Positions 8,573 through 17,898 of a stretch of 64,000 bases of DNA are shown one piece after another. The notes beneath the pieces were generated by a model. It made no database searches and had not been told where the DNA came from. It saw only the letters and a program-made list of their open reading frames with translations. A program made the translations under genes and the position numbers. The stretch comes from Streptomyces sp. WMMC500. GTDB taxonomy: Bacteria; Actinomycetota; Actinomycetes; Streptomycetales; Streptomycetaceae. Where the stretch lies: positions 3,820,001 to 3,884,000 of the forward strand of contig NZ_CP114905.1 of assembly GCF_027497195.1 (NCBI RefSeq). The letters run 5' to 3'. The first letter of the stretch is position 1. Each line of letters begins with the position of its first letter.

Positions 8573-10018
8573 CTACGCCGGCGCGACCAGCAACGGGCGG
8601 GCGCGCTCCCGGAGTTCCGCGACCATCGGCTCGTCGCCGTAGGGCTCCAGCCGTGCCAGCAGGTCCTTCACGTACTCCGTCGTCCGCGCCGAGGAGATCC
8701 GGCCCGCGACCTCCACCGCCCGTGTCCCCTGCGCGCACGCCGCGTCCAGGTTGCCGGACTCCAGCTCCGCGACCGCCGCCACGATCAGCCGCAGCCCGTG
8801 CGAGCGGACGAACTCCTCCGTCGGCCGCGCCAGCGCCTGTTCCGTGAACCGCCGCACCTGCAACGGCACCCGCAGGTCGCGGTAGCACTCGGCGGCGTCC
8901 GCGGCCAGCCGGTCGTAGGCGTAGAAGTCGAGCCAGGCCGGGTCCGGGTCGCCCTCGCGGGCCCGCTCCAGCCAGCTCTCCGCCGCCGCCAGGGCCGTGC
9001 CGCAGGACGCCTCGTCCTGTGCGCGGGCGTGCGCCCGCGCCTCGACGAGGTGGAAGAAGCTCATCGCACGCGCCGTCGCCAACCCCCTGTTGCGCTCGAT
9101 CGCCGCCTGGGCGAGGTCCACGCCCTCGTCGGCGAAGCCGCGGTACGTCGCCTGCAGCGACATCGACGCCAGGACGTACCCCCCGAGCGGCACGTCCGCC
9201 GCCGCCCGCGCGAGCCGCAGCGCCTGGATGTAGTACCGCTGGGCGGCCTCCTGCTGACCCGTGTCGAAGGCCATCCACCCGGCGAGCCGCGTCAGTTCCG
9301 CCGTCGCGCCGAAGAGCGAGCGCCCGACCTCGTCCGTGTACGCGCCGAGCAGCAGCGGCGTCGCGTCCACGCGCAGGCACTCGGGCACCATCGACGCCCG
9401 CCAGTCGCCGCCCCCGTACTTGGAGTCCCAGCGCCGCGCCTCGTCCGCCGCGTCCCGCAGCTTGGCGACGTCGCTGTGCCCCACGCGCCGCGGCCCGGTG
9501 CCGTCGGCGGCGCGCGCGTGCTGCGGGTCGACGCCGTCGAGGCCGCGGGCGACCGAGCCGTCGGCCGGCGTGATCAGCCAGCGGGAGGCGGGCGTCGCGT
9601 ACGCGCTGACGGCGAAGGAGCCGGCGAGGCTCTGCCAGATGCCGCCGCTGCCGGCGCGCCGCCCGGCGAGGTCGAGCCGGTACAGCTCGGTGGCCGAGCG
9701 CACCGCCTCGCCGACGTCGCGCGGGAAGGCGAGGCCGACTTCGGGCGCGGGGTCGGTGTCGGCGAGCCCTATCTCGTGCAGCGGCACGGGGCGGCCGAGC
9801 TTGCCCGCGATGGCGGTGGCGATCAGGTGGGGCGCGGCGCCCTGCGGCACCATCCCCTTCGTCACCCAGCGGGCGACGGACGTCTTGTCGTACCGAAGCG
9901 TCATGCCGCGCTGCGCGCCGAGGTCGTTGACCCGGCGGGCGAGTCCGGCGTTGCTGATCCCGGCGAGCGCGAGCATGTGGCCCAGCTTCTCGTTCGGTCC
10001 GCGTGGCGTCCTGGACAT
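8573..10018 (-). CDS. NsdA-like sporulation-associated regulator
   Basis: A 481-residue protein. The N-terminus resembles a helix-turn-helix region ([21 protein letters not shown], then [21 protein letters not shown]). The remainder is alpha-helical and TPR-like (for example [23 protein letters not shown] and [12 protein letters not shown]). This is the layout of the NsdA/sporulation-associated family of Streptomyces, in which NsdA negatively affects sporulation and antibiotic production. Gene order recalls SCO4114 (sporulation-associated protein) rather than nsdA itself (SCO5582), so no symbol is given. Start 10018 is chosen over 10084 because GAGGGG lies 6-7 bases upstream and family homology begins there. 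The gene is divergent from an asparagine-synthase-like gene across about 740 bases. Confidence 0.8.
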   Translation of the reverse strand: MSRTPRGPNEKLGHMLALAGISNAGLARRVNDLGAQRGMTLRYDKTSVARWVTKGMVPQGAAPHLIATAIAGKLGRPVPLHEIGLADTDPAPEVGLAFPRDVGEAVRSATELYRLDLAGRRAGSGGIWQSLAGSFAVSAYATPASRWLITPADGSVARGLDGVDPQHARAADGTGPRRVGHSDVAKLRDAADEARRWDSKYGGGDWRASMVPECLRVDATPLLLGAYTDEVGRSLFGATAELTRLAGWMAFDTGQQEAAQRYYIQALRLARAAADVPLGGYVLASMSLQATYRGFADEGVDLAQAAIERNRGLATARAMSFFHLVEARAHARAQDEASCGTALAAAESWLERAREGDPDPAWLDFYAYDRLAADAAECYRDLRVPLQVRRFTEQALARPTEEFVRSHGLRLIVAAVAELESGNLDAACAQGTRAVEVAGRISSARTTEYVKDLLARLEPYGDEPMVAELRERARPLLVAPA

Positions 10019-10086
10019 GCACACCCCTCGACCACCGACGGCTCCCGTCCGGCAGGTGGGGATCCGGCCGGGTCGCATATGCACCC

Positions 10087-10115
10087 AGCGTAGTTCGCCG
10101 GATCCCGACCGTTAA
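10087..10115 (-). promoter_or_regulatory. Candidate promoter for the NsdA-like gene
   Basis: On the minus strand TTAACG (10115-10110), a 17-base spacer and TACGCT (10092-10087) make a reasonable vegetative promoter. It would start a transcript about 60-65 bases before the start codon at 10018. Inferred from spacing and consensus only. Confidence 0.4.
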
Positions 10116-10759
10116 GAGGAATGTTTCCGGATGGCGGGATTGCAGCGCGCGTGCTCCGGGGTCGTGTGGCGGTGCGCCGTACGTGCGCTCTGCCCGCAAA
10201 CGGCCCCGCACGCTTGGCTGGTTGCCCGTGGGTCGGCTCGCCGTGCCTGGGAAACCGGCGGGCCTGGGGAACTCCGCCGTCATACATCCCCGCGGGCGGC
10301 GGCTCACGGTCCGGGGAGCGCGGGACGCTTCCCGGACCGCACAAGCCCGTGCGGCGGGCTTGGTCGGCCGGGATTGCGCCGTGTACAGAATGGCTGAATC
10401 ACGCCCCTCGCGACGGGTGTAGAACGGGCGTACGGGACGGGTGTTCCGGAGTCCGGGCACCGTCCGCGTACGCGCACCGCCTTCCGGACAGCCGTAGCCT
10501 GATTCCCGCAGGGCACGCCGGCCTCCTCTCCGGCCGGGCCGTGGAATCGCCGGCGCGGCGCCCCGCGGGGCGCTTCCGGCCGTAACGGACAGACTCCCGC
10601 ACGACCGCATCCACTCACATGCGCCCCTCTCGTGGCAGCATTGGTCCTGACGAAACGGCAGTACGCCCTGTGCGTGGCGGAGTTGATGCCGATCGCCCGG
10701 CTCGCCCAACTCGCTTGGCATATGCCGATACGTCCCCAGTTGCCCACGAGGAGGCGCGC
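10116..10759. other. Long divergent intergenic region
   Basis: About 640 bases without a convincing gene. Visible items are TTGGTC-N18-TACAGA (10360-10389), a possible rightward promoter far from the next gene, and a GGCATATGCC palindrome (10717-10726) some 35 bases before the start codon at 10760. The length suggests elaborate regulation of the two divergent genes, but nothing else stands out. Confidence 0.4.
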
Positions 10760-12862
10760 ATGCGGTGGTTGGTGGGGTGGAGCAGTTCCGCCGCCGCGCC
10801 CTCGTTCCTCGACGGCGCACAGTCCGCCGACGACTACGACCTCCACCCCGTCGGCGCCCAACTCGTCTGGGGCGGCCCGGATCCGCTGTGGGCGGTCGGC
10901 GACTGGCGGCCGGACGAGATCCGGGTCGTCGACGTCGCGCCGCTGATCCGGCTGGCGGTCTTCGGCACCTGCGGCGCGAGCGACGACCAGTTGCGCGTGG
11001 GCCTGCTCTCCGCCCGCGGCGGCGCCGTACGGCACCTGACCGCCTGGTCCGGCGGCTACACCGCCGTCGCCCAGGTCGGCCGCCGCACCACCGTCCTCGG
11101 CGACCTCGCCGGCGCGCGCCCCGTCTTCCACGCCGCCTGGGACGGCGGCACCGCCTACGCGACCGCCGCGCTGCCGCTCGCCGACCTGATCGAGGCCGAG
11201 CTGGACGTCTCCCACCTCGCCGCCCAACTCGCCTGCCCCGACGTGCCCGAGGCCCTCGGCGACGGCACGCCCTACGCCGGCGTGCACCGCGTGCCTCCCG
11301 GCCACGCGCTCATCCTCCGCGAGGGCGCGAAGGAGATCACCGGCTACGAGCCGCGCGCCTCCCTCGCCGTCGCCGCGCCGTCGCTGGACACCGAACCGGC
11401 GGTCGAGGGCGTACGCGACGCGCTGGTCGAGGCCGTACGCGCCCGGCTGGCCGCCCCGCGCCACGCGCCGGAACCCGGCTACGGCGGCCTCGACCCCGGC
11501 CCCGTACCCGGCATGGGCCCGGCCGACCGGCGCGCCGCCCGCGGCCCCGCCCCCGGCATCGGCGCCGACCTGTCCGGCGGCATCGCCTCCGGCACCCTCG
11601 CGCTGCTGGCCGCCGGGCTGCCGGGCGCGCCGGGCACGCCCGCGGGGCTGGGACCCGGGCAGGGCGAGCGGCTGATAGCCGTGACGTTCAACGACCTGAC
11701 CGCCCGGGCCGACGAAGCAGAGCTGGAGCGGGCTCGCGCCATCGCCGCCAACCCCCGGCTGCACCACGTGGTGGTCGCCGCGGGCGAGGCCGCGCTGCCG
11801 TACGCGGACCTGGAGAGCATGACGCTGACGGACGAGCCGGGGCCCTCGCTGATCGCCGCCGCCCGGCACCGGCGCCGGCTGACCGCGGGCAGCGCCGACC
11901 ACCTCGTGGGCGTCGGCGCCCGCGAGGTCCTCGACGCGCACCCAGCCCGGCTCGCGGACCTGCTGCTGGACCGCCGGCGGCGCTCCCTCTTCCGGCCGGT
12001 CACGGCGCTGGCGCGCGCGGAGGGGTCGGTGTGGGCGCCGCTGACCGTCTACCGCGCGGCCCGCCGGCTGGCCCGTACGACGTACTGGGAGGGCATCTCC
12101 GACGGCGCCGAGGCGCTCCTCGACGACCCGGCGGGCGTGCCGGGCGCGGGGCCGGGTCGCAGCGGGGGCGCGCTGGACGCGTCGCTCGCCGCGCTGAGCT
12201 GGTGCCGGCCGGGGCCGGCGGCGCGGTGGCTGACGGGCGAGGCGCTGGCCGAGGTGTCCGTACGCCTCCGTGGCTCCGCGGGCACGGCCAACGGCGACGG
12301 CACCGGCCGCCCCGGCGAGCGCCGCGCCGCCGCCGCGCTGGCGCAACTGGGCGCCGACTACCGCGTCTTCGAGCAGGCCGCGGAGGTCCGGTTCCAGCGG
12401 TTGCACGCGCCTTTCCTCGACAACCAGGTCGTACGGGCCTGCCGCGCCCTGCCCGAGGCGCTGCGCGTCCAGCCGGGCGCGCGGGCGGCGGTGCTCGGCG
12501 CCGTGCTCGACGGCGCGGGCATCCGCGGCCTGCCGCCGGGCTGGGGCGCGACCACAGGCCCCGCGGCCGCCGCGGCGTCGGCGGAGCGCATCGGCCTGCG
12601 CCGCGCCTCGACGACGCTGGCCGACCTCTTCCACCGGCCGCTGCTGGCGGACGCGGGGCTGGTGGAGGGCCGGGTAGTGCGCAAGGCGCTGCGCGCGGCG
12701 GCGGACGGCGAGCCGCTGCCGCTGGGCGGGCTGGCGGAGCTGGTGTCGACGGAGCTGTGGCTGCAGCGGCTGCTGATGCGGCGCGGGTCGTGCTGGACGG
12801 GCGACGCGGCGCCGAGGCAGCGCGCGGTGGCGGGCGGGGTGCCGCCGCGGCTGCCGCTGTAG
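10760..12862 (+). CDS. Asparagine-synthase-like protein lacking catalytic residues
   Basis: A 700-residue protein with the two-part shape of class B asparagine synthetases. The N-terminal half resembles the Ntn glutaminase fold (TVLGDLAGARPVFHA, VHRVPPGHALILR), and the C-terminal half has the synthetase layout. The N-terminal Cys nucleophile is missing (it begins MRWLVG), so it should not use glutamine. The pyrophosphate loop, normally SGGxDS, reads SGGIAS at residues 272-277, so the key Asp is Ala. It therefore resembles the non-asparagine-making branch (lactam and lasso-peptide cyclases), but no precursor peptide or partner protease was seen nearby. Start at 10760 has GAGGAGG five bases upstream. 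Function unknown. Confidence 0.7.
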   Translation: MRWLVGWSSSAAAPSFLDGAQSADDYDLHPVGAQLVWGGPDPLWAVGDWRPDEIRVVDVAPLIRLAVFGTCGASDDQLRVGLLSARGGAVRHLTAWSGGYTAVAQVGRRTTVLGDLAGARPVFHAAWDGGTAYATAALPLADLIEAELDVSHLAAQLACPDVPEALGDGTPYAGVHRVPPGHALILREGAKEITGYEPRASLAVAAPSLDTEPAVEGVRDALVEAVRARLAAPRHAPEPGYGGLDPGPVPGMGPADRRAARGPAPGIGADLSGGIASGTLALLAAGLPGAPGTPAGLGPGQGERLIAVTFNDLTARADEAELERARAIAANPRLHHVVVAAGEAALPYADLESMTLTDEPGPSLIAAARHRRRLTAGSADHLVGVGAREVLDAHPARLADLLLDRRRRSLFRPVTALARAEGSVWAPLTVYRAARRLARTTYWEGISDGAEALLDDPAGVPGAGPGRSGGALDASLAALSWCRPGPAARWLTGEALAEVSVRLRGSAGTANGDGTGRPGERRAAAALAQLGADYRVFEQAAEVRFQRLHAPFLDNQVVRACRALPEALRVQPGARAAVLGAVLDGAGIRGLPPGWGATTGPAAAAASAERIGLRRASTTLADLFHRPLLADAGLVEGRVVRKALRAAADGEPLPLGGLAELVSTELWLQRLLMRRGSCWTGDAAPRQRAVAGGVPPRLPL

Positions 12863-12994
12863 GGGCGGCGCTCTCGGGTCCCGCGGCCCCGGGTCCGGGT
12901 GTGGGTCCTGGTTTGGCTCCGGGTTTGGCCGCAAAGGGTTTGGCGGCGACCCGCCCGGCCGGGGGATGATGGGCCCGACCCTGCCGGAGGTGCC

Positions 12995-14269
12995 ATGGCC
13001 GACGACTGCGACGTACTCGTGATCGGAGCCGGCATCGTCGGCCTCTCCACGGCATACGCGCTCACCCGTGCCGCCCCCGGCATCCGCGTCCTCGTCCTGG
13101 AGAAGGAGCCCGGCCCGGCCCAGCACCAGACCGGGCGCAACAGCGGCGTGATCCACAGCGGGCTGTACTACCGGCCGGACTCGCTCAAGGCGCGCTACGC
13201 GGTGCGGGGCGCCGCCGAGATCGTCGAGTTCTGCGCCGAGCACGGCCTGCCGCACGCGGTCACCGGGAAGATCGTCGTCGCCACGGACCGGGACGAGCTG
13301 CCGCGCCTGCACGCCCTCGCGCAGCGCGGGCGCGAGAACGGCATCCCGGTGCGCGAGCTGGGGCCGGCGCAGATCACGGAGTACGAGCCGCACGTGCGCG
13401 GGCTGGCGGCGCTGCACGTGGCGACGACGGGGGTGTGCGACTTCCGGGCGGTGGCGCGGACTCTGGCGGAGCTGGCGCGGGACGCGGGCGCGGAGGTGCG
13501 GTACGGCGCGGAGGTACGGGTGATCGCCCGGCGGCCGGGCCCGGCCCGTAGCGCCAACGGCACACCCCCCGGCACCCTCTCCGCCGCGCGCGGCATCTCC
13601 CCCGCGCGCCCGGGTGTCGCCGTCCGTACCGCCGCCGGCGACGTCGTTCGCGCCCGCGCCCTCGTCAACTGCGCCGGCCTGTACTCCGACCAGATCGCCC
13701 GCCTCGCCGGCGACCCCCCCGGGCTGCGCATCGTCCCGTTCCGCGGCGAGTACTACGAGCTGGCCCCGCACGCCGCCGACCTCGTCAGCGGCCTCGTCTA
13801 CCCCGTCCCCGACCCCGCGTTCCCCTTCCTCGGCGTCCACCTCACCCGCGGCATCGACGGCGCCGTCCACCTCGGCCCCAACGCCGTCCCCGCGCTGGCC
13901 CGGGAGGGCTACAGCCGCACGAGCCTCAGCCCGCGCGACGCCGCGGCCACGTTCGCGTACCCCGGAAGCTGGCGCATAGCCCGCCGCCACTGGCGCTACG
14001 GCGCCGGCGAACTCCGCCGCTCCCTCTCCCGCAGGGCCTTCACCGAGGCGGTACGGCGGCTGCTGCCCGCGGTCGACGAGCAGGACCTGCGCCCGGCGCA
14101 GGCGGGGGTGCGGGCGCAGGCGGTGCTGCCGGACGGGACGCTGGTGGACGACTTCCGCTTCGCGGCCGGCCCGCGGACCATCCACGTACTGAACGCGCCG
14201 TCCCCCGCGGCGACGGCGTCCCTGCCGATCGGCAGGGAGATCGCCCGCAGGACACTCGCCCTCCTGTGA
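12995..14269 (+). CDS. lhgO: L-2-hydroxyglutarate oxidase family FAD protein
   Basis: A 424-residue FAD-dependent oxidoreductase of the DAO fold. The dinucleotide loop VLVIGAGIVGLSTA is at residues 7-20. HQTGRNSGVIHSGLYY (about 45-60) is the family signature, and the FRGEYYEL and GPNAVPAL segments are also typical. The expected reaction is oxidation of the metabolic by-product L-2-hydroxyglutarate to 2-oxoglutarate. The start has GGAGG five bases upstream. The insertion around residues 175-205 (Pro/Gly-rich) looks like a loop specific to this lineage. It precedes trmB and the PrsW-type gene on the same strand, with short gaps. Confidence 0.85.
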   Translation: MADDCDVLVIGAGIVGLSTAYALTRAAPGIRVLVLEKEPGPAQHQTGRNSGVIHSGLYYRPDSLKARYAVRGAAEIVEFCAEHGLPHAVTGKIVVATDRDELPRLHALAQRGRENGIPVRELGPAQITEYEPHVRGLAALHVATTGVCDFRAVARTLAELARDAGAEVRYGAEVRVIARRPGPARSANGTPPGTLSAARGISPARPGVAVRTAAGDVVRARALVNCAGLYSDQIARLAGDPPGLRIVPFRGEYYELAPHAADLVSGLVYPVPDPAFPFLGVHLTRGIDGAVHLGPNAVPALAREGYSRTSLSPRDAAATFAYPGSWRIARRHWRYGAGELRRSLSRRAFTEAVRRLLPAVDEQDLRPAQAGVRAQAVLPDGTLVDDFRFAAGPRTIHVLNAPSPAATASLPIGREIARRTLALL

Positions 14270-14323
14270 CCGGCGGGAGGCCCCCCTCCGCCGGCGCGGC
14301 GGCCTCCGTAAAATGGAGTCACT

Positions 14324-15088
14324 GTGTCCGACCACCATCCCGATCAGCGCGATCGTCCCCAGCCCAGGTTCCCCGACGGCCCCGCCCCCGCGCCCGCCGG
14401 GCCGCACAACGAGCGCCGCATCCGCTCCTTCGTCCCGCGCCGCAGTCGCGTGACGCTCGCGCAGGGCGAGGCCCTCAGGCGGCTCTGGCCGAAGTGGGGC
14501 TTCGACATCGACGGGACGTACGTCCTCGATCTCGACGACCTCTTCGACGGCCTCCCGGTGGTCCTCGAAATCGGCTTCGGCATGGGCGAGGCGACCGCCG
14601 AGATGGCCGCCGCCGACCCCGCCACCGGCGTCCTCGCCGTCGACGTCCACACCCCCGGCCAGGGCAACCTGCTGCGGCTCATGGAGCAGCGCGGGCTGAC
14701 GAACGTACGCATCGGCAACGGCGACGCCGTCATCCTCCTCCGCGAGATGCTGCCCCCGGCCGCGCTCGCGGGCATGCGGATCTACTTCCCGGACCCGTGG
14801 CCCAAGAAGCGGCACCACAAGCGCCGGCTCATCCAGCCGGAGTTCCTGGCGCTGGCGGCCTCCCGGATGGCGCCGGGTGCGGTACTGCACTGCGCGACGG
14901 ACTGGGAGCCGTACGCGGAGTGGATGCTGGAGACGCTGGAGGAGTCGCCGCACTTCGAGAACGCCCACCCCGGCGGCGGCTACGCGCCGCGTCCGGACTT
15001 CCGCCCGCGCACGCGCTTCGAGGGACAAGGGCTCGGAAAGGGGCACATCGTGAACGATCTGCTCTTCCGCCGCATCGGAGATAAATAG
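14324..15088 (+). CDS. trmB: tRNA (guanine-N7-)-methyltransferase
   Basis: A 254-residue SAM-dependent methyltransferase that makes m7G46 in tRNA. Key family features are the SAM loop EIGFGMGEATAEMA (about residues 82-95), the YFPDPWPKKRHHKRRL motif (about 148-163), and the C-terminal TRFEGQGLGKGHIVNDL. An extra, Pro-rich N-terminus of about 30 residues precedes the conserved RRIRSFVPRR. The start is GTG with GGAG seven bases upstream. A 7-bp stem at 14276-14307 upstream may end the preceding transcript. Confidence 0.93.
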   Translation: MSDHHPDQRDRPQPRFPDGPAPAPAGPHNERRIRSFVPRRSRVTLAQGEALRRLWPKWGFDIDGTYVLDLDDLFDGLPVVLEIGFGMGEATAEMAAADPATGVLAVDVHTPGQGNLLRLMEQRGLTNVRIGNGDAVILLREMLPPAALAGMRIYFPDPWPKKRHHKRRLIQPEFLALAASRMAPGAVLHCATDWEPYAEWMLETLEESPHFENAHPGGGYAPRPDFRPRTRFEGQGLGKGHIVNDLLFRRIGDK

Positions 15089-15128
15089 CCCGTCGCGCGC
15101 GACGGCGGTGACTGGCTAGGGTCGAGGG

Positions 15129-16505
15129 GTGCAGGACGAAGGCGCTCAGCTCATGTCCCGGCCGCGGGAGCCCGAGGAATTCGGCCCGCGCCCGGTGTAC
15201 GAGGACGCGCGCCCGAAGCCGGCAGCGCCCGTCCCTCCCACCCCCCGGAGGTTCTGGCGCAGAAGGGGCGTACGCATAGGCGCGGTGGCGACCGTGCTGA
15301 CGCTGGCGGGGCTGGCGATCCTGGCGCTGGTGTGGCTGGAGACGGGCACGCACGGCATGCTCGTGGGCAGCGGGCTGGCGCTGCTGCCGGTGCCGCTGCT
15401 GATCGCGGGCTTCCTGTGGCTGGACCGGGTGGCACCCGGCCCGTGGCGCTACCGCATCTTCGCGTTCGCCTGGGGCGCCTTCGCGGCGACGCTCGTCGCG
15501 ATGCTGGCGAACACCTTCGCGGCCCGCTGGATAGCCACCGGCCTGCCCACGGCGTCGTCGCGCGAGGCGGACCTGTGGGGGATGGCGGTCGTGGCCCCGG
15601 TGGTGGAGGAGACGGCGAAGGCGGCGGCGATCCTGCTGCTGTTCCTCTTCCGCAGGCACTACTTCGCCGGCCTGGTCGACGGCCTGGTGCTGGCGGGGAT
15701 CATCGGCACGGGCTTCGCCTTCACCGAGAACATCCTGTACCTGGGCCGGGCGTACGAGGAGAACCAGACCTTCGGCGACTCCGGCCCGCTGGCCACGGTG
15801 ACCGTGACGTTCATCGCCCGCGTCGTCTTCTCCCCGTTCGCGCACCCGCTGTTCACGGCGATGGGCGGCATCGGCTTCGGCCTGGCGGCGATGACGCTCG
15901 CGAGCCAGCGCGTACGCCGCGTCCTCCTGCCGACAGCCGGCCTGCTGCTGGCCATCGCGCTGCACTCCCTGTGGAACGGCTCGGCGGTGATGAACGGCTT
16001 CGCCTTCCTCGGCGCGTACGCCTTCGTCATGGCGCCGGTCTTCGGCCTGGTGGTCTGGCTGTCGGTCTGGTCCCGCGGCGGCAAGCTCCGCACGATACGG
16101 GCCCAACTCCCCGCCTACACCCACGCCGGCTGGCTGGTCCCGGCAGAACCGGTGGCCCTCTCCTCCTTCCGCACCCGCAAACTGGCCCGCACGTTCGCCC
16201 GCCAGGCCCACGGCGAGGAGGCCCGCAGGGCGGTCGCGGACTACACGCGATCGGCGACGACCCTGGCCCTGCTCCGCGCCCAGGCAACCCGAGGTCATCC
16301 GCCAAAGGACTACGCAGAACGCGAACAAGCCCTACTGGCACGCATGTGGTCAACCAAGGCCGTAGCCCAACCAGCCCTCACCAGAGCCGCCTACACCACA
16401 ACCCCACCCCACCCACCCCACTGGCCCATGCCGGGAGCCACTCGCGTCCCCGGCCACCCCCCACACGGCGGCAAACCAGTCCCCCCACCCCCCACACGCG
16501 GCTGA
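15129..16505 (+). CDS. PrsW-type intramembrane metalloprotease
   Basis: A 458-residue polytopic membrane protein. After a Pro-rich cytoplasmic N-terminus come about eight membrane segments. Family motifs are present: EETAK at residues 160-164, FTENILYL near 198-205, FAHPLFTAMGG (His239), and ALHSLWNG. In Bacillus, PrsW cuts anti-sigma factor RsiW within the membrane; the actinobacterial substrates are unknown. The C-terminus is Pro/His-rich and low complexity. The start is uncertain: GTG at 15129 is adopted, and ATG at 15153 would remove eight residues. It follows trmB by 40 bases. Confidence 0.87.
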   Translation: MQDEGAQLMSRPREPEEFGPRPVYEDARPKPAAPVPPTPRRFWRRRGVRIGAVATVLTLAGLAILALVWLETGTHGMLVGSGLALLPVPLLIAGFLWLDRVAPGPWRYRIFAFAWGAFAATLVAMLANTFAARWIATGLPTASSREADLWGMAVVAPVVEETAKAAAILLLFLFRRHYFAGLVDGLVLAGIIGTGFAFTENILYLGRAYEENQTFGDSGPLATVTVTFIARVVFSPFAHPLFTAMGGIGFGLAAMTLASQRVRRVLLPTAGLLLAIALHSLWNGSAVMNGFAFLGAYAFVMAPVFGLVVWLSVWSRGGKLRTIRAQLPAYTHAGWLVPAEPVALSSFRTRKLARTFARQAHGEEARRAVADYTRSATTLALLRAQATRGHPPKDYAEREQALLARMWSTKAVAQPALTRAAYTTTPPHPPHWPMPGATRVPGHPPHGGKPVPPPPTRG

Positions 16506-16967
16506 CCACCCCGCATCCGACAGGGCTCGCGGCCCGACCCTTGCACAGGCCCTCGCCCCTCGGCACAGGCGTCCTCACCCCTTCTTCGGCACGGCACACA
16601 CAGGCGCCACCACGGAAGGCCAGATCGCCCACCTCGGCATCCGCCGCCACCTGGTAGCCCGCTGGCACGGATCCGACAGAAAGCCCCACGTCACATCTCC
16701 CACGCAGGCAAGATCACGTTCACCAAGTTCCGCCCAGACACTTGGCCCGTATCCACAACGACCCGAAGACCCCACCCACCCAGGCGTACGGCTCTACACA
16801 CCACCACTGGCCAGATGGCTTCGGCATCTGGCCAGCCCTCCCCGTCACGGGAACACTCGCAGTCCTCCGGCGCACTCCTAATCTTGACCTCTGCTCCTCG
16901 AACAAGACTCGGCCACGATCAGCGCCTCTCCCTGCACCAATTGCTGCTCAGCAGATAGTCTTTGCTC
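16506..16967. other. Gene-free stretch before the island
   Basis: About 460 bases where GC drops gradually toward the lower-GC island. Short frames are present in all phases, but none has a recognisable motif, start signal or codon bias. A TAGTCT hexamer (16956-16961) ends six bases before the next start codon and could be the -10 of a leaderless transcript. It could contain the junction of a transferred segment, but no direct repeat or attachment site was identified. Confidence 0.4.
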
Positions 16968-17897
16968 ATGTCCAGGGAGTCAAAGGGTCCATACTTCGGT
17001 GCCCCGTCAGGAGTTGAAGTTGGCGACTGGTTCAAAGGCCATCGCGAACTCTATGAGGCGGGGGTACATCGTGGGCTCGGACAGGGGATCTCGGGCGGTG
17101 CGACTCATGGCGTGGATTCCATCGTCCTCTCGGGCGGATACACCGATGATCGATTGACTGACGAGGAGATCATCTACACCGGCAAGGGAGGGCGCGATGA
17201 AGCCACAAGACGCCAAGTCGCGGATCAGTCGATGGCCACCCCAGGGAACGCCGGCTTGTTCCTGTCCTACGTGATGGACTATCCAATCCGCGTCATCCAA
17301 GGACTAGACATCAGGCACGGAAAAGCAACTGGCGGGTACCTCTACCGAGGGTTGTGGCACGTCATTGACGCGTGGTCGACAACTGGGGTCGACGGGTTTC
17401 GGATCTACCAATTCCAGCTCAAGGAGATAAGGGCAGCCGCAGAAAGGAGTTCGGCAGGCCCCCAAGAGGCACCTGGCTACCTCGAAATCACCAGGCGTGT
17501 CCGCAAACTTCTAGAGCAGCGGAGAATCGTCCACGACTCGCAAACTGCCGACATGGTAAAGAAGCAGAATGACCATACATGTCAGGTATGCCGAACACGA
17601 CTGACGGTTTCCCCAGACGGCACACCGTACAGCGAAGCCGTGCACATCCATGAGGTCGGTGAACCCCATCGCGGCCCGGACAAGCCAGAGAACATGCTAT
17701 GCCTTTGCCCAAACTGTCGCGTTAAGTTCGAACGCGGAGCCCTGCATCTGACAGATTCCTTCCAAGTCGTCAACAGCTTGACCGGAAGCATTATCAGCAA
17801 TCTACGGCAAACCGAGGGCCACCGGATCGGCATCGAGTACGTCCGACACCATCGAGCGCGGTGGGTGCCCGAACAGACAACGAGTACCGGAGCATAG
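16968..17897 (+). CDS. SRA (YDG)-HNH endonuclease, modification-dependent restriction type
   Basis: A 309-residue protein. Residues 7-150 match an SRA/YDG domain (GPYFGAPSGVEVGDWF; GGYTDD; YTGKGG; YRGLWHV), the fold that flips out 5-methyl- or hydroxymethylcytosine. Residues 200-260 form an HNH module with zinc pairs C205/C208 and C247/C250, His226/His228 and ENMLCLCPN. The last His of HNH is usually right after CPN-x (CPNDH or CPNCH); here it is Arg251, so catalysis may be altered. Such fusions are type IV restriction enzymes cutting modified DNA. It is the first gene of an overlapping trio with DUF262 and HEPN proteins. Codon use is less GC-biased than neighbours, suggesting transfer. No clear ribosome binding site; perhaps leaderless. 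Confidence 0.85.
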   Translation: MSRESKGPYFGAPSGVEVGDWFKGHRELYEAGVHRGLGQGISGGATHGVDSIVLSGGYTDDRLTDEEIIYTGKGGRDEATRRQVADQSMATPGNAGLFLSYVMDYPIRVIQGLDIRHGKATGGYLYRGLWHVIDAWSTTGVDGFRIYQFQLKEIRAAAERSSAGPQEAPGYLEITRRVRKLLEQRRIVHDSQTADMVKKQNDHTCQVCRTRLTVSPDGTPYSEAVHIHEVGEPHRGPDKPENMLCLCPNCRVKFERGALHLTDSFQVVNSLTGSIISNLRQTEGHRIGIEYVRHHRARWVPEQTTSTGA

Positions 17898-17898
17898 G

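Noticed and set aside
10760..12862. Lasso-peptide biosynthetic cluster
   Set aside because: The asparagine-synthase-like gene has no precursor peptide, RRE protein or transglutaminase-like protease nearby, and its catalytic loop is altered.
10304..15046. A 1580-codon open frame on the minus strand
   Set aside because: It is antisense to four well-supported genes, is Arg/Gly/Ala-rich low complexity, and has no domain. Long empty frames are expected at this GC content. The same holds for other long antisense frames, such as 24595-27591, 58931-61789 and 2736-4409.
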